In this document: positions 36,258 through 47,100 of the stretch, piece by piece
Layout: each line of letters starts with the position of its first letter
How positions within the stretch are numbered: the stretch's first letter is position 1
DNA from: Pilatotrama ljubarskyi
Taxonomy: Eukaryota > Basidiomycota > Agaricomycetes > Polyporales > Polyporaceae
NCBI GenBank assembly: GCA_022385805.1
Contig: MU277677.1
Span: 310,964 to 374,963, forward strand
Direction of reading: 5' to 3'
Length of the DNA: 64,000 nt
Translations under genes and position numbers: made by a program
Notes under the pieces: generated by a model
Databases searched by the model: none
What the model was told of the DNA's origin: nothing
Seen by the model: only the letters and a program-made list of their open reading frames with translations

Positions 36258-37147
36258 ATGACCAAACGCAAGCTCGACTCGCCTGCTCATTCTGACTCCG
36301 TGCAGTCTCATAAGCGAGCCAAAGTACAGCCTCGACAAAGTGTGGAGACGGCCAGTACAGCGCAGCAACCGCGCATACCAGGCGCATCGCACACAACCGC
36401 GATGAACGAGCGCGCCGCTGAGCCCACGATCGCTACTACACCTCAAGATACCATATCGTCGCAAGGGCCCCATCTTGGAAGAAAGAGTAGTGAAGGAAAG
36501 GGGCAGGCAGTGCGCCCCAAGCACAGAGTCCGCAAGCTCGCGCCTCCTCGCCCTTTCCCAACTGTGCCTTCGTCCGTATCTGCTTCGGGACCGCGTTCAG
36601 CCCATACCGAGGGCAAGAACTACATCTGTGTCACACGACGGACGGAGCTAGGCGCGTATCTGCGGCGGTGTAAGGACGTTTTTTTAAAGGACGGGTGAGC
36701 ATTCGTTGCATCAAGCCGCACGCCGCCAGTCGCTGAACGCTAGGCAGTTACAAGACATTGCACCTTAGCGCTATGGGCGCGGCTATCCCACATCTGATGC
36801 AACTTGCGCTCTCTCTACCACCTATACTGCCCTTTTCTCCGGATGAGGTTCACAGCGAAATCCTGACGGGCACCACCGAAGTGCAAGACGAGCTCATTCC
36901 CGAAGACGAAGGCGAGGACGTTTCATACCGGACACGTGGGAAGTCCACCGTGAGCGTCATCATAAAGGTCGGGGACGGCGTCGATGAGCCTGCCGCTGGC
37001 GTTGCGAAAGGCTCTGCCCGGAAGCACAGGCTAGGTCGGACGTCTGCCACAGTCACCGCAGCTGGGAGTGCGGCTAGCGGTAAGAATAAGGGCGGGAATG
37101 CACCAGAACAACTGGTCTATCGAGAGGACCAGATGGACGAAACATGA
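36258..37147 (+). CDS. POP7: RNase P/MRP protein subunit POP7 (Rpp20-like)
   Basis: Two exons, 36258-36694 and 36748-37147, joined through GTGAGC...GGCAG in phase 2; 278 residues. POP7/Rpp20 is an Alba-fold subunit that binds RNase P and RNase MRP RNA with POP6/Rpp25 in the nucleus and nucleolus. A basic disordered N-terminus (KRKLDSPAHSD, HKRAK) precedes the Alba region beginning ICVTRRTELGAYLRRC and continuing YKTLHLSAMGAAIPHLMQLAL, the family signature; the middle is acidic (PEDEGEDV) and the VSVIIKVGDG strand closes the fold. The N- and C-terminal extensions make it longer than the yeast protein. Confidence 0.88.
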
Positions 37148-38677
37148 GCTGATCCAGAGCTTCTCGCTCTTCAGAGGAACCGGTACGTGCAGTAATGTGC
37201 GTCTAATTTGCCAAGCCATGTTTTAAAGATGATGGCCAGGATCATATGATGTTCTGGGCATTGTCGTTCATTGTTGTCATTGCCATACTGCTGGTTATCG
37301 AACACCCTCAACTTCCAAGCAAGCCGCTCCCCACCTTCCATGTCCCTGCTCTGCTATCAGTTCCACGACGTTGCGCCGCTCGCATATGTAGCGCTCCGGT
37401 GTCTATCAGCCGGTGACGATCTCCTTACTTCGGCGCTAGGTCAGACGCCAACGATAACACGTTGGCCCGGCTCTTCCCTGCTCCCTCCGGCGTCGTACGA
37501 CATCAGCTAACCTGGTGAGCATGGACTGCCACAATGTCTACATGCGAGCAGTCCTTCGCGGCAGGACGTCAGCTACGACGGGGATAATCTGGTGAGCGTC
37601 ATGTGGTTCATATCCCTTCCTAATCCTAGCCTTGTCCAAATCTCTAGGCGAATCAGTATTCACTAGTCCGCAGTTGACCCATCTACCATGCAGGTCATGA
37701 AATGAGCACTTTTGCATTGTTTGCACTTCTCTATCATTACTCTTCTTCCTGAACGGCTATGTCTGGCTACGTCAGTAATGCGCACCGAGGCTCATGACAT
37801 TTGAGCTTGGATTTCGTTTGGTAGTGATGCGACCGGCCTCCTTCTCTTCACCACAATCCACACCGCCCGCTACGAACACTCGAGAGTGGTTCGTAGGACG
37901 TGACATGTGGGCCGTCACACTGGCGCTCCTTCTGACAGTGTCACTGACAGGTTCTTCAAGTTACACCTCTAGGAGTCACGCTGCCGTTGGGGCAGCGTTA
38001 TCGTCGCCGGGCCAGGAGACCTACATCGTTGACTCATCAGTCTATTGCATGTGCAGGACTGGACTTGGCTCTGGTGACAAGGAATCCAGCACATTTGTCA
38101 TTTTACTGACCCGCCGTCCTTTTCAGTAGCGTGATTGGATGATACCTATTCCATTGTTTGCTACTGGTGTGGAGTCCTCGACGCCCACTAGCATCCACCG
38201 CTTTCAGCGAGAACGCCCAGCAGGTATGGAATGCTGATAGCACGTCAGTCACGTAGGGTTCCTTCCTGCTATTGAATGATTTTTGACGCTCCCAACTGAC
38301 CGGCCCGACAGCTCGTTCCGTACTTTCTCCCTTGAGTCGTAAGGCTTCGGGAACTGTCGCTCAGACGAACTTCCCTGTCGCAGGAGAGTTCGATGGGCGG
38401 ATTTGCTCTGAGCTCTCCTGATACTGCGCGGCCAAACCGCGGCGATAGCAGCGGGCGCTGAGTAAAGCAAGCCAGGAACAATGCTGGGCCTCATCCGCCG
38501 CACTCGACGGCTGAGTCCTCTTTGCAAAGCAGTGCAACTTATCCAGCAGCTGCACCAGCGAGCAGTGGACAACGGTACGTCGCTGGCATAACTCTGTACA
38601 TCCTGTCATATTGTAAATACTTATCGTACACGGTCTCGGTTTATCTCCCAGCTCGGATGAAAGCTCCATGCGTTCGC
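37148..38677. other. Intergenic, nothing recognised
   Basis: About 1.5 kb between the stops of POP7 (plus) and the first actinoporin-like gene (minus). Several short open frames (for example 37794-38129) have no family features. No repeats or transposon ends stood out. Confidence 0.4.
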
Positions 38678-39381
38678 CTAGGACGTGTTGAGGACAACCT
38701 CCTTCACCACGTACATAGCCTCAAGACCGGCAGCAGCGGAGAAGTGGATCTTGAACTGAGCGGGGTTCCCGTCGGCGTCCTTCCCTTCGTACACGTCGTC
38801 CGTCATGAATGAACCGCCCTCCGGGGAGGCGCTCTCGTAGCCATAGACGCCACGGCTGCCCGGGACGATGCTGGCCTTCAGACTACCCAACGACGGCGCC
38901 GTCCAACCCTATAGCCGGTCGAAGAATATCAGCACCCAGATTGAAGCGTGTCAGGAAGATGACGGTGCGCTCACGATGGCGAAGTCGTAGTGGACGGACT
39001 CGTTCATGATAATGCGGAACGCAGTTCCGCCAGCGACGCCGGTGAGGAAGCTGCCGTCGCTGTTGCAGCAGGAGAAGGTCATCTGCGTGAACGGCGCGAT
39101 GTCGGTCGGCGCGGTCCAGTAGCGGCCCGAGTCGAAGTAGCTGTCGATGAGTTGGATCTGGAACTGGGTCTCGTTCTTGATAGTGCCCTGCAGCCAGCGG
39201 TACTTGTCCTTGATGCCTGGGGGCGGCGGGGGAGCCGACTGGGCGACGAGCTAGGCGATGAGAGAGCATAGCGCTGGTGAGTACACATGTATAGGTGTTG
39301 GAGTGAGGTACTTACGACACCGGTCTGCTTGCCGATCTCGAGGGCAAGGACGCTGACATTCTGGATAATGACGAACGGCAT
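38678..39381 (-). CDS. Actinoporin/cytolysin-lectin-fold-like protein, paralogue A (tentative)
   Basis: Three exons on the minus strand: 39381-39316, 39250-38975, 38908-38678; canonical, all phase 0; 190 residues. Its middle exon is 276 nt, the same as in the divergent paralogue at 41022-41705, and the two proteins share KYRWLQ, NETQF, YFDSGRYWTAP, TGVAGGTAFRI, DFAIG and YEGKDADGNP at matching positions. The N-x-T...YF-SG...TG-x-GG...FA-G spacing recalls the cytolysin/lectin fold of actinoporins and fungal fruit-body lectins, proteins that bind membranes or glycans. No clear signal peptide is seen; the first exon (MPFVIIQNVSVL) is mildly hydrophobic. The fold assignment is inference from a pattern only; pore formation is not shown. 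Confidence 0.78.
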
Positions 39382-39454
39382 CTTTCAGTGTTGGCGAGGA
39401 TTGATCTTGAGTGAGGGTGGGTTGGTCGTTGACCTTCGATGTCCAGGTCTTGAG

Positions 39455-39462
39455 CTTTTATA
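39455..39462 (-). promoter_or_regulatory. TATA box of actinoporin-like gene A
   Basis: TATAAAAG on the minus strand, 74 bases upstream of the ATG at 39381, at a normal core-promoter distance. A TATA box suggests regulated, strong expression. Confidence 0.6.
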
Positions 39463-39652
39463 CCGAACTGATGAGTACACTCCTAGATAACATGACCCCA
39501 TCTGTGCGGGCTGCAGGCGCATGTGGGGCGAGTCTGACCACGTATGTCGAAGCAAAAGTTTTCGTCCAGTACGTACTGACCGTGATAGAACCGGCAGGAT
39601 CCTGAACGGCATGACTGGTCCCGAGTGGTATGTGACGTCGTAATGTATGCAG

Positions 39653-39787
39653 ATGGCGAGACTCCAGCTGACAGAATGCAAGTCAAAACGAACTCTGGCA
39701 CGGCGGCCATCGTATGTTCATGGCGAAACTCCAGCTTGACAGAACGCAAGTCAAATCGAACTCTGGCACGGCGGCCGTCGTGTGGCC
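39653..39787. repeat. Two-copy 67-bp tandem repeat
   Basis: Copies at 39653-39719 and about 39720-39787 both begin ATGGCGA and share AACTCTGGCACGGCGGCC, with a few substitutions and a one-base length difference. It lies upstream of actinoporin-like gene A. Confidence 0.85.
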
Positions 39788-40916
39788 GGATGCGACTGAA
39801 CGCAGAAGTCAGTGGCGTCTGTCAAGCGCGTTGCATGAAGTCATGGACTCCCAACCTTGTGGGCGATTAGCAGGAAGTGACGATCCCTCCTGGAAGAGTG
39901 AGTACGACACCCTTGCAAAATTGGTCATCTGGAGAAAAGACGCTGTATCTTTGTCCACTAAGCACCGTTGCCGCAGGCAAATGCTGGTCAGGCAGTCACG
40001 CTGGTATCTCTTCGTAGACGCAATCCCAGTCGGTCTAATGCACAAACCCGATGCAGGGTGGGTCGGTGGGTCGACTAGCGGTGGCTCTTCCTATCTGCCA
40101 TGCCAGTCCGAACTTGAGCGATGCGAGAGCTTTCTGGTAGTACAGGATTGGCCATCTCCGGCTTTGGCCGTTCCGGATACATGCCAAGAACCGTCTACAA
40201 AAGCGCCTAGCGCTCGGCAGCCGCTCAACCTGGCCGCCGGGCACTCACACTCGTTCCTTCTGTACTCGTACGTCCCTGGTCGCTAAATCTGGCCGTCTTC
40301 CATGCAGCTATTGAGCCGCCGAACATGCTTCGTTTCCGTCAAGCCGCTCCATCCTGTGACTCGCGCTCTTGCACGAGTTTTTGGTGCACTACAGCTCGCC
40401 GCTCACAGCGCCGTCTTGCCATGCAACTTCTGCGCCTCCGGTTACGACACGTTCTCCTCGTATGTATTGGATCTGAGGGTTGTGCGGAGTGAAGAACGAC
40501 GGCACTGACAGCTCTTCCAGGTCTCGCCTTCCCTTCCTTTGGCATGGAAGTCGGCCCCAAAGAACAGATCTTCGTCATCAACTTTCGACGGTGGTCCAGC
40601 ATCGTCATTCGACACTCAACACTGACCATTCTGCCGCCGGTACACTTCAGCGTCATTCATGATGAGCCGTTGCCCTCGGACGAACGTTCTGGGGGACAGT
40701 CACGGGTGCTCTCAATGAGCTGGTGGGCCTTGTGACGTCGTGTCGAGCGGCGGCCTAGAGAGCCTTACTCACACTCTGGGCGAATAGCACGAAGGGGCCG
40801 TGCTGAACTCCGCGACAAAGTGTAGTCAGATGCTGCGGCGCATGGAGAAGCTCGCTCGGACTCCGCAATCTACCACTGGCAAAGCGTCCTAGGCGCGCCG
40901 CTCGATCTCTCGGGCG

Positions 40917-40924
40917 TATATAAG
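40917..40924 (+). promoter_or_regulatory. TATA box of actinoporin-like gene B
   Basis: TATATAAG, about 100 bases before the ATG at 41022; between them is a C/T-rich stretch as expected around a fungal transcription start. Confidence 0.65.
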
Positions 40925-41021
40925 GTCTACCTCAGTCTACAGACTGCATACCGTGCCGCAAACCGCTCCGCCGCTTCCACAACCTCTCTGATACTCATCA
41001 GAACAACTGCTTCATTTCACC

Positions 41022-41705
41022 ATGTCCACCGCGGTCCTCACCACTCTCAATAACGTCCTGAACCAGGGCGCCGATCTCGCCAACAACATCGCTCAGGTCA
41101 GTGTGAACCCATGCCAGCATCATCATCTGCTCACTGTCACGGACCGCCTAGGTTGCGAGCAAGCCCATCCCCAAGCCAGCGTCTGATCTTCAGGAGAAGT
41201 ACCGCTGGCTCCAGTGCACGCTCAAGAACGAGACGCAGTTCGACATCGTCCTGCTGGACACCTACTTCGACTCCGGCCGCTACTGGACCGCCCCGGGCAA
41301 CGTCAACGCATTCGACCAGATGGTCTGGTCCGCGTGCAACAGGGACGACAGCGTCTTCACCGGCGTCGCGGGAGGTACCGGTTTCCGTATCATGATGGAC
41401 GCCAACAACTACCACGACTTCGCCGTGGTATGTTTCTGTCCCTGGAGCATATGAGTCAGCGATGCTGACCACTTATGTAGGGCTACACTAACCCCACTAT
41501 CGGCGCGTACAAAGCTGGCGTCGCTGTCGCTTCGGGCAAAGGGGTCGATGGCTACGAACTCGCTGACTCGGCCGGACGGTCGGGTACGACGAAGGCCGTC
41601 TACGAGGGCAAGGATAAGGACGGGAACCCAGTGAAGTTCAGATTCCTCATGTCCGGTTCTCCCGGGCAGGAGCCCTTGTTTATCGTCAAGCAAGTCATGC
41701 TCTGA
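41022..41705 (+). CDS. Actinoporin/cytolysin-lectin-fold-like protein, paralogue B (tentative)
   Basis: Three exons, 41022-41096, 41152-41427 and 41481-41705; canonical and phase 0; 191 residues. It is the divergent partner of the gene at 38678-39381, with the same intron positions and an identical 276-nt middle exon. Conserved blocks are KYRWLQCTLKNETQFDI, YFDSGRYWTAPG, TGVAGGTGFRI, DFAVGYTNPTIGAYKAG, YEGKDKDGNPVKF and PLFIVKQVML. The first exon (LTTLNNVLNQGADLANNIA) looks like an amphipathic helix, a feature that in actinoporins enters the membrane; the link is speculative. No signal peptide is apparent, so export, if any, would be unconventional. It could instead be a lectin without lytic activity. 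Confidence 0.82.
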
Positions 41706-42031
41706 GTCAATAGGAACGGCGTCTGGTCTGTAACTGAACTCCCCTGCTACCGATGTATGAGTGTGATGAGGTGCACGATGTAGTGTTCTATGTACTTGCT
41801 GCGTTGCCGGAATATCATCCGGACGTGGGGCTAAGCCACATGAGTTGGGCCCCAGATGAAAGTACTGTCAGCCCAGCCCGCATTCGCATTCAGTGATTTA
41901 TCTTGCTTGCGTTACACATTATTGATATGAATATCATGGTGATACAAAGCAGTACACAATGAACGAGAGTGGTAGCAAACGCCATGCCACCGACGACGAT
42001 TGGAGACTACATGGAAACATGATAGCCAACC

Positions 42032-43543
42032 TCAGAACAACTGCTCACGCGGCCCATCCACGTCGCGCATCCTCTCCGTAAACTGTGAGCTGAACCCAAA
42101 CCAGCTCTCCTCGCTCCTCGTCGGTTCTTGTGAGGGTTCGTACCAAGCAGAAACAGACTCTGAGTCGGAGCTCAGGTCGTAGTCGTGGCTGCCGGCGGGA
42201 CTCAAAGCGTCCTCGACGTCAGACCACTCATTACAGGGCTCGAGGTCGGAAAGTGGGGTGGAGAGCCCAGAAGGATTGAGAGACGCGGGAGGGGACCAGG
42301 CGGGCGCTGCAACAGAGGCAGAGAAGTCGAGGGTGGGCAAGACGAACGAGCGAGCTGGGTCAATGCTCGAAGGCGAGCCCCAGCTACCGTTCATGTCCGA
42401 CAGGCCTGCACAGGGTGGTGTGCGAGCATACAATGCACCTTCGTCCGAGCTCGCGCTCAGAGTGTCCAGCGCCGCGTCCATGTCCTCTGACTCTGCGCGA
42501 TCCTGGTCTCGCCAGACTTCCTCGAGCACGCACCAGCCGGTTCCAGCTTCGCCAATGACGCCTCTGACGCGGTTTGCTGTCCAACCTTCGAAGCGTACTT
42601 CGAGCACCGTGCAAAGCCCGGCAGGATCTCCGCGCGCTTCACAGTGTATCCTTGGGTCCTCGAAGACGCGTGAAGCGTCGAGCCTCGCGAAGAGCGATGA
42701 TACTCGTAGTGCGTGTGTTCCGTGGGATGCGTGCATTGACGCGATAATCTATACAGGAAGCAGAGGGCGGGACAAGGACGAGGTGTGGGACAAGGGCATG
42801 CGGGACGTCGGGGTAGGTGCGAGGGGAATGAGCAAGTGCGTCGTCACCTCGGGCGCAGCGGGCTCAGGGAAGTAACGCTCGAGCTCCTCCTCTGGCTCGG
42901 AGGCCTTGGTGGAGGCAGCCTTGGCGGGCTTCAAGGGGCGCAACGGCGCCTTCGCCTTCCGCGCCTCCTTTGCATTTGCCTTGGCTTTCGCTTTCTCGAG
43001 CTTCATACGCTCCCGCTCCTCCTGCATCCGCATCTTCCAATCCGCCTCGCTAAATGCACGTGCATAGATCGGCACGTTCTCAGCAAGATGCTGGAACACT
43101 GGACGACCGGTCGAGAAGTTGCGAGCGGTGCCGAGTCCAACTTGAGTGATGTTCCGCGGCACACCTGGGGCGCGAGGGAGGAAAGGCACCTGAGGCGGCC
43201 TCGATAGGAAGCACCGTGCGGGATAGGACATGCGCTCATGGATGCTCGGCATGCGCGTCGCCGGGCCATGGAACGCGCGCGCGCGAGAAGCTCCCGCCAC
43301 AACATCTGCGGGTGCGCGGAGGGTTCCTGGGGTAGTGAGGTGGGCGACGAAGCGCGAGAGTATCGTCCGAGTCTGCTTCAATACTGTCTGCGCGGTCGAG
43401 GTCACCTGGCTTGCAGCTGACCGTGGTGCAAAGGCTGGGATGTGGATGGCTCGAGCGGCGGCTTGTGTGCCCCCACCAGAGGGAAAGAAGTGGGCCTGCG
43501 CCCCCTTGCTGAGGGCGCGTAACCCGGACGATGCTAGCGGCAT
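42032..43543 (-). pseudogene. Conserved fungal protein, possibly mitochondrial, split by one in-frame TAG
   Basis: A single frame runs on the minus strand from ATG at 43543 to the stop at 42032-42034, broken only by a TAG at 42749-42751. Both sides look coding: upstream a basic, Ala/Arg/Ser-rich N-terminus like a mitochondrial presequence, ARNFSTGRPVFQHLAENVPIYARAF, a lysine-rich coiled coil (ERMKLEKAKAKANAKEARKAK) and TTHLLIPLAPTPTSRMPL; downstream, immediately after the TAG and in the same frame, IIASMHASHGTHALRV, LFARLDASRVFEDP, EVRFEGWTANRVRGVIGEAGTGWCVLEEVW and a disordered tail ending SWFGFSSQF. No intron of a length divisible by three can remove the TAG. The options are a nonsense mutation, a base error, or programmed readthrough. 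If functional in two parts, the first is 264 residues. The family has no function I know. Confidence 0.65.
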
Positions 43544-43800
43544 CGCTCAACGCGGCGGAGAACGTCGACGGCGAGGACGAGGACGAGGTGGTGGTACGAG
43601 TTCAAGAGTGTAGAGAGTTGCCATGGCTGGAGTGAGCCGGAGTAAGCACGAGTGGGAAGCAGCGACTCTCCGCCGGCACAACGCGCGTGCTGTGCCGCCG
43701 ATGGCTGTGCAGGGAGCGTCTCGATTTAGAAGGTCTCTTAGAACGCAGAGATGTCCCGCGACGCCAGAAGAATGAGCCGTCTTCACAAGGAGGCAAAAAC

Positions 43801-43874
43801 TGAGTCGGCCCAGGTTCGAACTGAGGACCTTCTGTGTGTTAGACAGATGCGATAACCAACTACGCCACCGACCC
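43801..43874 (-). tRNA. tRNA-Val (AAC)
   Basis: A 74-nt cloverleaf on the minus strand. Acceptor GGGTCGG pairs with CCGACTC (one G-T), D arm with GG in the loop, anticodon arm TCTGT-CTAACAC-ACAGA with anticodon AAC, T arm CTCAG-TTCGAAC-CTGGG, discriminator A. No intron. A run of five T follows on the transcribed strand (43795-43799), a good Pol III stop. Confidence 0.95.
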
Positions 43875-44079
43875 GTGGATGCCACACCCACAGACAAATT
43901 GAATAGTCTGCACGGCTACTCAGGCTGAATATGGGTATGGCTCACTCATAAGTTACCTCGAAGAGACCGCGGGTCACTTTTCGTGGCCCATCAATGAGAT
44001 ATGAATGCAATCCCGGTGGCATTATCACCTCCCTCTGCTGCCCTACATGCAGAGAGGGTGCTCAGCGTACCGCTTTATT

Positions 44080-44153
44080 GGGTCGGTGGCGTAGTTGGTG
44101 ATCGCATCTGTCTAACACACAGAAGGTCCTCAGTTCGAACCTGGGCCGACTCA
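44080..44153 (+). tRNA. tRNA-Val (AAC)
   Basis: Same 74-nt cloverleaf as the inverted copy, differing by one base in the D loop (GTTGGTG versus GTTGGTT). Anticodon AAC, no intron, Pol III stop TTTTT at 44155-44159. Confidence 0.95.
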
Positions 44154-44179
44154 GTTTTTGCCTCCTTTTGAAGACGGCT

Positions 44180-47100
44180 TTTCTTTACACTATTGGAAAG
44201 TAGTAGTTGTCCCATGAAAGCACGTGTAGACGGCCATATGATAAGTTGTCTGAAAGAAAAGACCAGTAGGGTACAAGGATCGTTGATTCGGAGTCGTCTA
44301 GCGCAAGCCCTATGTGCCTTACGGTGTCGCAGCCTCGCTAGCGGCCACAAACCGCTTCAGTCCCTACGATGGCGGACCACCGGTATCACGGGTACGTTCA
44401 TCCGCAAACGATCCTATGGCACGTCCTCCTAGTCAAGTTGCTACGGTAGGAATAATTATCTGGAGGATGCACATTACTTTGCTGTGAAGAGAGCCGGTAG
44501 TACAAGTAGAACTGCGTCCGCAGTGTGAAATGTCATCGGAACGTGCTTAATACCGGGTGGCCCATCTAGCGAACCATAGGGATCACCGAGGCTGCGCACA
44601 TTGACAAACCGTGCATGGTCCGTACCCTGACGATATACGTGAGGCTATCGAGTCATCACGTTAGACGGAAGTTCGAGTGGCGGCGGCCTGTAGCCGCGCT
44701 CATATAATGCAATGCAAGGGCGTGTTCGATTACCCTTGGCGAGTCTATGTACTCCGACGGGCGTGTGTTGGGGCTACAATGGGCGTTTTATGGATTTGAG
44801 CAGCATCATTTGTGGGCAGTAGGGGAAAGCGCACAGACAGCACTGACGCAGGATGGCGTGCCGAGTGCAACCGCAATGGCAGGTCGCTCTGGTTGACTGC
44901 GTGCATCACCAAAACCGGGGGGATGTTCTACGCAGGATGATTTGCCACAGAACTTCGTAATTCAGGCCTCAGGGCTTGGCCTTGGTGAGTGAATGCCAGT
45001 GTCCGGGGTCGTGGGGACACGCACCGAGGTTTGACTTCTCACAGCATACTTAGTGAATCATGCCTTCAAGACCTCAGACCACTGATTATTGAACACCCAC
45101 CGGCGGTAGGACGACCATCTGTGGGAATCGAAGAATAGAAGAGTGGGGTCGAGCGTCAGAACAATGTTCGCAGGCGGTAAGCCCTGCGCGGCTGCGCCAT
45201 CTTCGCGACTGGATAACGCCGACATATCAAGTGACTGCCCGCCTGGCATCGCAAAACCAATCCTTTCCGGCGTCGTGGACGCCCGGGTCTGTGGCTTGGG
45301 GTGAGTAAGAACTAAACAGTAGCCTGGAGAGCGCTCACATCTGAGTGTATAGGCCTTTCGTATTACTCACTCGGAAGCCTGAGGCTCAGACATCACGAGG
45401 GGTCTGGAGACTGAGAGCGTATACCCGCGGCAGATGCTAGTCGATAGGCATCACACGACTAGTGAAGCGTACAAAAACGGCGATTATCGCCAGCTAGCGG
45501 TTCGCTGAGCTCGAACTGTCGAGAACGAGAAGTCCGAGTCAGAACTCACACCCGAGGTGACATGCATTGGACTTCTAGTACGTACTAGAGACGTTTCGAG
45601 CACTCTGCCATAGCAAGTGGCAAAAAATGTTCTCGATCTAGAATAGGAGCGCCCGCAACCGGAGATGAACGCGGAACTCATCGGCGAGCCTCACAGCGGA
45701 GAACGTCCAGTCCATCCACACGAGGTGACGCATACGACGCCGGGATGGTCGGGCTCGCAGATCAAGCGTTGCTCGAAGCCGTAGCTGTCAAGCTGCACAA
45801 GCCTGAGCAGCAGTGTGGTCTACGTCTCGCTGAAAAGCAGCTTTCGTCTCAGTATCAGCACTCAGAAGACAGCCGTGCTATCAACGCGCATCACTCGCCT
45901 ACAATTGACATTGAACAAGCGCCGCGACTGCTTTCCACGAAGTCCCGTGGCCATTGTCTCGCTCCTTCGGTCTCAACTTCTTGTATACTGTGAAGAAGTC
46001 GTTCCTTCTCCAGCGTCAGCATAGAGGAGCGTCGGTACAATGGTCGTTCACGTAAACGGCAGCTGCCGCTTCGCTTCGCTTGATGACGGCCGCCCATCTG
46101 CCCAGTGGACTTGGCATACGGCCGTGCTATTTCGCATGGAAGCCGTTTGCCAAGATCTTTGAGGACGACATACGACAGACCATGTGCCTGAATGTCAGGC
46201 ACTGGCGAAGGAGATTGTCATAATCACTCACCAGACGCGTATGCCGTTGACAAACAGACCTACAGCGTGGCCTCAGGCTGTCGTGTGTTAGCGCTTCACG
46301 ACCGACATTCCACATGATTCGGTACCTGGCACGGCGGATGCAGCAGCATATCCCACCAGGATCACAGGGAAGGCAGTACTCTTACCAACCATGTGCATAG
46401 CGCGCGTAGTGAGGCCTCTGTGCTATTTGACACCGGGTTGACCACGCACATATGCCTGAGTACGGGCGTCGCCTGGCGTTTCACAGAGAGTGGAGCTCGT
46501 GCGAGTCTCTTCACAAACGTTTGTTCCGACGTCATGCAGGAGTGATATTCACCTGCGGAACATTGTCTTCCCTGCCCAGGCTCAGAGGGTTCCGAGCCCA
46601 CAATCTGGCAGAACACAGCACGATATGCACGATCCTTGACATGTTTGAACGAACTCGAGACGCGTGCTGGTGTATCAATCTTGCCATCTTGGGAAGCGGA
46701 CTGCCACGGGTAGGTGAACCGTAGATCTATGTATAGCGAAAGGTCAGCGGCGCCCGATCGAAGGTCAGGATAGCAGACACAGTACCCACTCGAGGCTATT
46801 ATAGGTCTTACCTCGACAACAAGTTCACACAGGAGAACGTCGAAAGCTATCCCTCATGTGAAGACCAACGATCCATTTCTCCGAGGGCAGCATCTGAAGG
46901 ACTGCCTCAACCCAGCCCGGGCCGAGCGGCCTCGAGGGATGAGAAGGTGGCGCTCCGAATCTAAGGCAGACTGGACGCACAATTCCCGATGAAAAGACTC
47001 ACAGGCTCGTAACCTTGAGTCGAGGCCACAAGCACATGCACTACATTCGAGAGGCACATGGGCCCACAGCTGTGCAGAGGTGGTGGTTGTACGCGGCCAG

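Larger units (their letters stand above)
39382..41021. other. Divergent intergenic region between the two actinoporin-like genes
   Basis: About 1.6 kb with TATA boxes at both ends (39455-39462 minus, 40917-40924 plus) and a 67-bp tandem duplication at 39653-39787. A short frame at 40544-40735 (VGPKEQIFVINF) has an upstream CAG acceptor but no matching exon, and could be a gene fragment; I did not call it. Confidence 0.45.
43775..44179. repeat. 100-bp inverted repeat containing the two tRNA-Val genes
   Basis: Arms 43775-43874 and 44080-44179 are reverse complements with only about two differences; each contains a full tRNA gene plus 26 bp of 3' flank. The 205-bp spacer and the 5' flanks are unrelated. 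Confidence 0.85.

Noticed and set aside
37794..38129. 111-codon plus-strand frame with a hydrophobic N-terminus
   Set aside because: Contains a chance hydrophobic run, but no homologous family or further exon was recognised.
40302..40735. Possible two-exon gene between the actinoporin-like paralogues
   Set aside because: The splice joining the two open pieces does not preserve the more protein-like frame, and neither piece is recognised.
42749..42810. An intron that would remove the TAG in the 42-43.5 kb gene
   Set aside because: The only usable acceptor is the TATAG at the stop itself; available donors (such as GTCCCG 58 nt upstream) are in the wrong phase.
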